Assembly: GCA_039028635.1 (NCBI GenBank)
Contig: JBCCHV010000042.1
Coordinates: forward strand, 1-53,100
Direction of reading: 5' to 3'
Length of the DNA: 53,100 nt
From: Acidobacteriota bacterium
GTDB taxonomy: Bacteria > Acidobacteriota > Thermoanaerobaculia > Multivoradales > JBCCEF01
Shown here one piece after another: positions 40,948 through 46,777 of the stretch. Within the stretch, counting starts at the first letter, position 1. Every line of letters starts with the position of its first letter. The position numbers and the translations under genes are program-made. Below the pieces are notes generated by a model. That model saw nothing but the letters and a program-made list of their open reading frames with translations, did no database searches and was not told the origin of the DNA.

Positions 40948-42021
40948 ATGAGTAAGCCGCGAGTTTTCATAGGTTCTTCGGTTGAAGGTGTAAGAATTGC
41001 GGAAGCAGTATTCGCATGCTTGAGACATTCCACAGTGCCTACGCTCTGGAGCCATGGCCTCTTTCGGCCTGGCAGATACCCACTGCAAGAACTAGAAAGG
41101 CAATTGAAGCGGCACTCATTCGCGGTGCTGGTAGCGTCGGCCGATGACAAACTCTTCAAGCGAGGGGAGGAAGGGGCGGCCATGAGGGACAATCTGCTCG
41201 TTGAGTTCGGGATGTTCACTGGAGGAATCGGTAGCAGGCAAGTCTTCTTCGTTTGTCCCAGTGAGCCAGCGCTCGTACTTCCGTCTGACCTGGCCGGAAT
41301 CATCCATGCGAAATATGACGCTGAACGAGTGCAGGGAGACGCGTCGGAGATCGCAGCGGCCGTCCAAGTTCCGTGTCTACAGATTCGCGATGTGGTCGAG
41401 GAAGAGTGGAGCAGGATTGAGAGAGATCGGGAGTCGGCACGGACAGCAGTCCTGAAGTCCAAGCGGGGCAAGGCGCTTGCGCGCCTTCATGGCGCTGCTG
41501 TGCAACTGCGAGATGCGCTTATGGCAGTACAACGCGACGCATTTGCTGCTTTCTCGGATGAGGCCGCCTTTAGAGAAGTGAAGACTTCCGCGGCCCACCG
41601 AGTGAAAGAGATCTCGGCTTCCTTTTCGGACGACGCTGAGCTGATAGAAGTCCAACAAGAGTTGGACCTGTTGACGGAGAAGACAGCCGCTGCTCTTGCA
41701 GACTTGCCCTTTCCACGGGAGCTTGGACTTGGCAAGGATGCAGCGCGAGCGAAAGCGCTCGACGTAGGGGCTGGAGCTCTTTCAGTCTGGTTGTCTGGAG
41801 GTGATGCGGTTGGACATGTGAGCCGGGCTGCTTCGTCTGAAGCGGGCGGGCGCGTTGAGAGCTTGAAACAAAGATTTACGGAGTGGTGGGAGCAGCACTC
41901 TCCGCCTCTCCAGGCAGCAACTAGGGAGCTTCAAGACGCGCTCTTCAGGTCGGCGATGAGCTTGCCCTCTGAAGGTGTCGACCCCCTCTCCGAGGTTCCA
42001 CCCACTTGTCGCATGCCCTAG
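40948..42021 (+). CDS. TIR-like nucleotide-binding protein (CAP12/Pycsar effector type)
   Basis: This is a 357-residue protein. Residues 1-145 match the TIR-like predicted nucleotide-binding family (PF10137 type): RVFIGSSVEGVRIAEAV, LWSHGLFRPG, SFAVLVASADDKLF, then the conserved RDNLLVEFGMFTGGIG. Glu86 in that last motif is the residue expected to act in NAD cleavage. The family contains effectors of CBASS (Cap12) and Pycsar (PycTIR) anti-phage systems, which deplete NAD when triggered. The C-terminal half (about 150-357) is helical and soluble with no membrane segment and no family I recognise. No nucleotide cyclase or other partner is adjacent. Codon use and GC differ visibly from neighbours, suggesting transfer. 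AGGTG lies 7 nt before the ATG. The stop codon falls inside the downstream tandem repeat. Confidence 0.82.
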   Translation: MSKPRVFIGSSVEGVRIAEAVFACLRHSTVPTLWSHGLFRPGRYPLQELERQLKRHSFAVLVASADDKLFKRGEEGAAMRDNLLVEFGMFTGGIGSRQVFFVCPSEPALVLPSDLAGIIHAKYDAERVQGDASEIAAAVQVPCLQIRDVVEEEWSRIERDRESARTAVLKSKRGKALARLHGAAVQLRDALMAVQRDAFAAFSDEAAFREVKTSAAHRVKEISASFSDDAELIEVQQELDLLTEKTAAALADLPFPRELGLGKDAARAKALDVGAGALSVWLSGGDAVGHVSRAASSEAGGRVESLKQRFTEWWEQHSPPLQAATRELQDALFRSAMSLPSEGVDPLSEVPPTCRMP

Positions 42022-42383
42022 CCGTTGTCGCTGATCTGCCAGCGGCGAATCTTCTTCAGGAAGCTTTACCCCGGTCTCTTCAGAGTCCATGAGCGATCCT
42101 GGACCTCTCTTGGTTCGTTCAACCTGCCTTCAAAGGTGACCTCGTTCGTTGCTTTTCGGCAGTCAGGGCACGATGAGCTGCCCCCCTCCAAAGAGGTTCC
42201 ACCCACTTGTTGTAGGCCCTAGGCGTTTTCGCCCTCAGCGGCGCGCGATTCTCCTTTTGGAGGCTCTTCCTCAGCCTGTTCAAGCGCCTTGATCGATCCT
42301 CGAGTCCTGGTTGTCAGGGCAAACTGCCCTTAACGGTGAATTCTTTGGGCGCTTTCCGGCATTCGAGGCACGATGAGCTGCCC
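41992..42383. repeat. Diverged tandem duplication, two units of about 190 bp
   Basis: Unit 1 (41992-42183) and unit 2 (42193-42383) start with the identical gaggttccacccacttgt and end with the identical cacgatgagctgccc. Recognisable blocks in between keep the same order (ccctag, cagcggcg, cgatcct, ggtga, ttc.gg). The period is about 201 bp. Unit 1 contains the last codons and the stop of the TIR gene. Unit 2 contains a perfect hairpin AGGGCA-aac-TGCCCT (42316-42330). Neither unit carries a supported ORF, and no gene occurs in 42022-42446. The origin could be decayed insertion sequences or a duplicated structured element. Confidence 0.7.
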
Positions 42384-42446
42384 TGATTTGGGCTCAGGGA
42401 TGTAGGAACTGGGGGTGGCGGTTTGGGGTTTTCCTTCTGGGAGGCC

Positions 42447-43367
42447 CTAGGGCCGCATTGGAACGAAGGGCATTGGGGGCGGAAAGCAGCCCTCGGGAAA
42501 TTGGACGTTACGGTGCCCTTGCTTGAGATGTCGAGCAGCACTTCGGTAGGCGAGGAGGAAGGCTCTGTACGCTTCAGTGAGGGCGCGTCGAGCTTCTCGA
42601 GCGAAGCAGTGGAATTGCGGCGCCGGCGATCTCTTGGAGTGAGCAGGTTGTTTGTGAGGGTGCTGTCGAAGAATCTGTTGAACGCCGAGAGGCGAGCTCT
42701 GGGCTGCCTGGTTTCTTACCCGGCAATCGTTCTCTATCTGAGCTAGGAGCGCTTGGACTCGTTCTCGGAGCACTGGCTCGGAAAGATGGGCCCAGCAGGG
42801 AATGGGCTCCAGCGTGAGAACTTCCGCTTCTGCAAAGTTGGACTCCGGAGACTCGATGCCTCGGGCTCGGTACTTTCGGGTGCGGTCGATCCATAACCCT
42901 TCGAGGGACTCTCCTAGGGTGAGGGCGTTGGCCGAGTGGATGCCTGGCCAATCCTGGGGCCTCGCGACAAGGCCTTCCTTGACTCCATGGGCGAGGAGGT
43001 AGCGCAGACGGTCGACCTGCGCTTCGGGTTCTTGGCTTACGAGGGTGGCTCGATACCTTCGGCCCCAGAAGCGCTCACGCCACTGGTGGAGGCGACCTGC
43101 TTCCTTGGCGAGATTCCCGTTGATGAAGTTCATGAAAGAGGCCAGCTGCCAGGCGTTCTCGACGGAGAGAAGCAGGTGGTAGTGGTTCGACAGGATCACG
43201 ATGGCGTGAATCGAGACGTCGTAGCGCCTCTGGGCCCGGGCAATGACACCGATCGCCAAGGCGTTGAGTTTCTCGCTGGGACGGAGGAGGAAGCGGCCCT
43301 GGATCGTGCGGGTGGTCACCAGGAACAGGCCTCCGCCGGGCGGGACATAGAGAATGGGTCTCGGCAC
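42447..43367 (-). CDS. REP-associated tyrosine transposase (Y1/HUH)
   Basis: This is a protein of about 306 residues. It has the HUH motif in VILSNHYHLLLS, a preceding RYDVSIHAI strand, and a downstream FWGRRYRATLV and VDRLRYLLAHGVKEGLV region where the catalytic Tyr is expected. This is the layout of RAYT/IS200-like transposases, which cut at REP hairpins. I placed the start at a GTG (43367, PRPILYVPPGGGLFLVT) because family members begin with a similar PRP motif. The frame is open to 43583, but that part merely translates the 35-nt repeats twice (YWCQPLGKF). The gene may be active: there are no frameshifts. It lies just downstream of its probable REP substrates. Confidence 0.85.
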   Translation of the reverse strand: MPRPILYVPPGGGLFLVTTRTIQGRFLLRPSEKLNALAIGVIARAQRRYDVSIHAIVILSNHYHLLLSVENAWQLASFMNFINGNLAKEAGRLHQWRERFWGRRYRATLVSQEPEAQVDRLRYLLAHGVKEGLVARPQDWPGIHSANALTLGESLEGLWIDRTRKYRARGIESPESNFAEAEVLTLEPIPCWAHLSEPVLRERVQALLAQIENDCRVRNQAAQSSPLGVQQILRQHPHKQPAHSKRSPAPQFHCFAREARRALTEAYRAFLLAYRSAARHLKQGHRNVQFPEGCFPPPMPFVPMRP

Positions 43368-43451
43368 GCCTAGGAGGACGTGAAGTGGGTCGCTCAACCT
43401 CCCGGCGGTGAGCGCCGAACGGTTCGTTCTGCGATTTAAACGACAGAAAAG

Positions 43452-43525
43452 AATGAACTTACCAAGTGGCTGGCACCAGTAGGTTGCAGAAATGAACTTA
43501 CCAAGTGGCTGGCACCAGTAGGTTG
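43452..43525. repeat. Two perfect 35-nt REP-like repeats
   Basis: Identical 35-nt copies at 43452-43486 and 43491-43525 contain the core ttaccaagtggctggcacc and end in agtaggttg. CCAA/TTGG and GTG/CAC pairs allow a small imperfect hairpin. They lie 85 nt upstream of the transposase start and share their core with the repeats at 46569-46777. Confidence 0.8.
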
Positions 43526-43731
43526 GGCTTGAGACTTTTTGAGATTCGATTAGCATTATCATGCTGATCTCGGTGACACCCATGGAACTGGGTGGGAGCC
43601 TCGAGTTACATCGAGTCCACGCAAGCTCTCTGCGCCGAGGCCTAGCTCTGACGGCGTGATCCCACCTTGAGATTTCTCATCTTCGAACCAGCGACCCTCT
43701 TTCGATCGTTGCCCACCGGGAGGACGTGCCC

Positions 43732-44934
43732 ATGAAATCCCGTCTCAGCCGACGAGAGGTGCTTACCTCGGCGCTCGCATTTGCTTGGTCCGCTCAGGCT
43801 GGCGCCATCGACTTCCAGAAGCTCCCTGTCGGGGATATCGCCGATCGGGTGGATCCTTGGATCGAGCTCATTCCTGAGGCCTACCAGCGGAATATCGCTG
43901 CGATTACGGCGCGAGCCGGGGGCCGGCCGGTGATCGCGGTGCTCAAGAACAACGCCTATGGCCTCGGGGTGACCGAGGTCGCTTCGATTCTCGAACAGGT
44001 CGAAGGGGTCTGGGGCTTCGCCTTGGTCCAGGCCGAGGATGCCCTGTCGCTGCGAGCGGCAGGAATCCGCAAGCCGATCCTTCTCATGGCCCGTCACGCA
44101 ACGGGCGAGGGCGAACCGTTGGCCCGCGCCTCGGTGACGCTGTCGGCCTTCGACGATGATGATCCGGAGCGACTTGACCGCCTCGCTCGCTCCCTGGGTC
44201 GACCGGTGGGAGTTCACCTCTACGTCGACACCGGCCTCGGCAGGATGGGGCGCTTCCACACCCGGCTCGGCTCTTGGCTGGATTCTCTTGCCGAGGCGGC
44301 GCGGATCGAGGGAGCGTTCACCATGCTCACCTCGGACAAGAGCTTCGCCGGCGAGCAGCTGCGACGGTTTCGAGAGGTACGCACGGCTCTCAGTCGCAGG
44401 GGGCTCGCGGACGGTCTGTTCCACGCGGCCTCCTCGGCGCCGCTCCTCCATGAGCCGGCCGCTCGTCTCGATGCGGTTCGCCCGGGCATCCTCCTGCACG
44501 GCTCGCCGCCCGGTGCGGAGCCCGACGAATCTCGCCTGATCGATCTCGAGGTCGCCTTCCGCCTGTGTGCGCGGGTGGTGCGCCTCGAGCGTCTGCCGGC
44601 CGGTACGACGCTGGGATTCTCACGCTTCTACAAGATCGAGTCTCCGACCTGGATTGCGACCCTTCCCACGGGATGGGGGGACGGTTACCCGAGCGCCGCT
44701 GAGAACGGAGCCGTCGTCCTGGCGAAGGGGCGTTCCTTCAAGGTGGTCAACGTCAACAGTAACCACACCAATGTCCTGGTCGGTTCCGAGAAGAAGCTAG
44801 AGGTCGGCGATGCCGTCACCCTCGTCGGGCCCGATGATCCGGCGGTGACTCCGGAAGGCCTTGCCAAGAGCATCGGTGGACACAACTATCGCCAGATCGA
44901 CTTGAAGGGTTACTTGCCGAAATTCATCCGATGA
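43732..44934 (+). CDS. Tat-exported alanine-racemase-like PLP protein with altered catalytic residue
   Basis: This is a 400-residue fold-III PLP protein. The N terminus MKSRLSRREVLTSALAFAW carries a twin-arginine motif (SRREVL), fitting export of a folded cofactor protein. The PLP-binding Lys72 is in VIAVLKNNAYGLG, VDTGLGRMGRF is the next family motif, and VRPGILLHG follows. In alanine racemases the second catalytic base is the Tyr of GYGDGY; here the sequence is GWGDGY with Trp315. The HxANS segment reads HAASSA. The enzyme may therefore not be an alanine racemase; another amino-acid substrate or a decarboxylase-like role is possible. GGGAGG lies 8 nt before the ATG. Its stop overlaps the start of the hydrolase gene (ATGA). 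Confidence 0.8.
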   Translation: MKSRLSRREVLTSALAFAWSAQAGAIDFQKLPVGDIADRVDPWIELIPEAYQRNIAAITARAGGRPVIAVLKNNAYGLGVTEVASILEQVEGVWGFALVQAEDALSLRAAGIRKPILLMARHATGEGEPLARASVTLSAFDDDDPERLDRLARSLGRPVGVHLYVDTGLGRMGRFHTRLGSWLDSLAEAARIEGAFTMLTSDKSFAGEQLRRFREVRTALSRRGLADGLFHAASSAPLLHEPAARLDAVRPGILLHGSPPGAEPDESRLIDLEVAFRLCARVVRLERLPAGTTLGFSRFYKIESPTWIATLPTGWGDGYPSAAENGAVVLAKGRSFKVVNVNSNHTNVLVGSEKKLEVGDAVTLVGPDDPAVTPEGLAKSIGGHNYRQIDLKGYLPKFIR

Positions 44935-45848
44935 GACTTCTGCAACTCCTCGTCCTAGCTCTCGTCCTCACGCCCTCTCTCCTTGCGGCCGACCGGGTGC
45001 CGGTGGCCCCCGGCGTCGAGCTTCACTATGTCGAGGCCGGCGAGGGGGCACCGATGGTCTTCGTTCCCGGCTGGACCATGACCAGTGACCTGTTCCGCGC
45101 CCAGATCGAGGCCTTCTCCGATAACCATCGGGTCTTGAGCTTCGATCCCCGCAGCCATGGCAAGAGCACCAAGGTTGGTGAGGGCAACACCTACGCCCAG
45201 CACGGCCGTGACCTCGGAGCTCTACTCGACCAGCTCGGGCTCGACGAGGTCGTTCTGATCGGCTGGTCTTCGGGTTGCCACGACGTGCTCGCTTATGTGC
45301 GGGAGTACGGTGTCGCCAAACTGCGCGGCGTGGTTCTCGTCGATGAGCCGCCGAAAGCCGTTGGCGACCCCGAGGCGGAGTGGGTCTATGGAGACTTCGA
45401 CGACTATCGCGGGACCCTGGAGTCTCTCCTTTATCGTCGGCGAGAGTCCGCCGAAGGACTGGCGCGCTGGATGACGGCTCGGGATCTCGAAGAGGAGGAG
45501 CTACGCTGGGTGGTGGATCAATCTCTCGCCACGCCAACCGAGGCGGCGCTCTCGCTGATGGTCGATACGATGCTGCTCGACTACACAGCCGAAGCGCGCT
45601 CCCTCGACGGCCGGGTGCCGGTGCTCTTCATGGTGCGGGAGGGCTGGGTCGACACCGCCCGGGCCTGGATCGAGAAGAGTATTCCGGCGGCGCAAGTGGA
45701 AGTCCTGAGCTCCCATGCGGAGCATTGGGAGCGGCCGCGAGAATTCAACCGCAAGCTCAGGAAGTTCCTCGACAGCATCGATCTCCCCTCCCAATGGGGT
45801 GGGGAAAGATCGTCCCGGAGCGGACCGCCACCGGCTCAGTCCGATTGA
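44931..45848 (+). CDS. Exported alpha/beta hydrolase
   Basis: This is a 305-residue protein. A signal peptide (LLQLLVLALVLTPSLLAA) is followed by an alpha/beta-hydrolase fold: oxyanion-hole region MVFVPGWTMTSDLF, RVLSFDPRSHGKS, nucleophile elbow LIGWSSGCHDVLA (Ser of GWSSG), and the C-terminal SSHAEHWERPREF with the catalytic His. The substrate is unknown; it could be an ester or amide in the periplasm. The ATG overlaps the racemase-like gene stop, so the two are translationally coupled and probably act on the same pathway outside the cytoplasm. The C-terminal tail (DLPSQWGGERSSRSGPPPA) looks disordered. Confidence 0.87.
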   Translation: MRLLQLLVLALVLTPSLLAADRVPVAPGVELHYVEAGEGAPMVFVPGWTMTSDLFRAQIEAFSDNHRVLSFDPRSHGKSTKVGEGNTYAQHGRDLGALLDQLGLDEVVLIGWSSGCHDVLAYVREYGVAKLRGVVLVDEPPKAVGDPEAEWVYGDFDDYRGTLESLLYRRRESAEGLARWMTARDLEEEELRWVVDQSLATPTEAALSLMVDTMLLDYTAEARSLDGRVPVLFMVREGWVDTARAWIEKSIPAAQVEVLSSHAEHWERPREFNRKLRKFLDSIDLPSQWGGERSSRSGPPPAQSD

Positions 45849-45971
45849 CCTTGGCTGCCGTCTGGCGGCACACTGTGTCGGCAGGATTAGGTCGGGCCAG
45901 CGCTGTTGCCCGCCGGTTGACGCCCATCTGTTCGGCGGCGAGTTCATCTGCCGCATTCAACAAGGATTCTC

Positions 45972-46469
45972 ATGGGAACAGTCCACTTGGTCTTCGGACC
46001 CCAAGGTGCCGGGAAGTCGACCTACGCGCGTCGGCTCTCCGACGAGACTCGAGCGGTCTACTTTTCGATCGACGACTGGATGCATCAGCTCTACGGTCCG
46101 GACCTCCCAAAGCCTCTCGACTTTTCCTGGATCATGGAGAGGGTTCGGAGGTCTGAGCAGCGCATCTGGGCGACGGCCTCCGAGGTTGCAGGGATCGGAA
46201 GCGACGTGGTGTTGGATCTCGGATTCATGAAGGTCGCGAATCGCAGTGAATTCGTAGATCTGGCTCGAGCCGCTGAGCTTCCGGTCCAGTTACATTTCAT
46301 TGATGCGCCTCACGATATTCGCAGAAGCCGTGTTCTCGCTCGAAACTCCGCCAAGGGCGAGACTTTCTCTTTCGAGGTCACGCCTGCCATGTTCGACTTC
46401 ATGGAAAGTCAGTTTCAACGGCCGACTCCTGCCGAGCTCTCGACTGCGACAGTGGTGAATTCGGAGTAG
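45972..46469 (+). CDS. Small P-loop kinase-like protein (AAA_33 type)
   Basis: This is a 165-residue protein with Walker A FGPQGAGKST near the N terminus and a VVLDLGFMKVANR strand in the Walker B position. The LARAAELPVQLHFIDAP and RRSRVLARN segments resemble the lid region of small-molecule and nucleic-acid kinases of the AAA_33/zeta-toxin-like group. The substrate is unknown. It could be a small-molecule kinase or an antibiotic- or nucleotide-modifying enzyme. AAGGA lies a few bases before the ATG. It is separated by 123 nt from the hydrolase gene and followed by the REP-like repeats. Confidence 0.75.
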   Translation: MGTVHLVFGPQGAGKSTYARRLSDETRAVYFSIDDWMHQLYGPDLPKPLDFSWIMERVRRSEQRIWATASEVAGIGSDVVLDLGFMKVANRSEFVDLARAAELPVQLHFIDAPHDIRRSRVLARNSAKGETFSFEVTPAMFDFMESQFQRPTPAELSTATVVNSE

Positions 46470-46568
46470 AGACTGCCGAGGGGCCGCTCTTCGAGAAGAA
46501 GCTTCAGTCGCCGGTCGATGCCTGCCAAGCAGTTGGCGTGTGTGAAGGGTAGGTAGCCAGCGAGAGGT

Positions 46569-46777
46569 CGGACTCTCGAGTCTGTATCGTCAAGAAAACA
46601 AGGCGTTTACCAAGTGGCTGGCGCCTGCTCTACTGAGAACCGGACTCTCGAGTCTGTATCGTCAAGAAAACAAGGCGTTTACCAAGTGGCTGGCACCTGC
46701 TCTATTGGGCACCTGCTCTATTGGCTTCATCGTCAAGAAAACAAGGCGTTTACCAAGTGGCTGGCACCTGCTCTACT
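46569..46777. repeat. Three REP-like repeat copies sharing the core of the transposase-linked repeats
   Basis: Copies 1 (46569-46634) and 2 (46641-46706) are 66-nt units that differ at only a few positions, with a period of 72. Copy 3 (46729-46777) is a shorter unit. All contain tcgtcaagaaaacaaggcg and then ttaccaagtggctggc. The latter matches the repeats at 43452-43525, about 3 kb away. A short extra cacctgctctattg duplicate lies between copies 2 and 3. Copy 3 overlaps the stop codon of the adjacent minus-strand kinase gene. The stretch 46470-46568 has no gene. Confidence 0.8.

Noticed and set aside
40948-42021. Complete CBASS or Pycsar operon
   Set aside because: Only the TIR-like gene is present; no nucleotide cyclase or ubiquitin-like accessory gene is adjacent.
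40600-42400. Integron cassette with attC sites around the TIR gene
   Set aside because: I looked for R'/R'' core sites (GTTRRRY with RYYYAAC partners) and found no convincing pair, and no integrase is present.
43368-43583. N-terminal extension of the transposase frame
   Set aside because: It translates the two 35-nt repeats directly (the same nonapeptide-like block twice), so it is repeat DNA rather than protein.
43452-46777. CRISPR array
   Set aside because: Repeats are few, spacers are not uniform (4, 6 and 22 nt), there are no cas genes, and the core is shared with a transposase locus.
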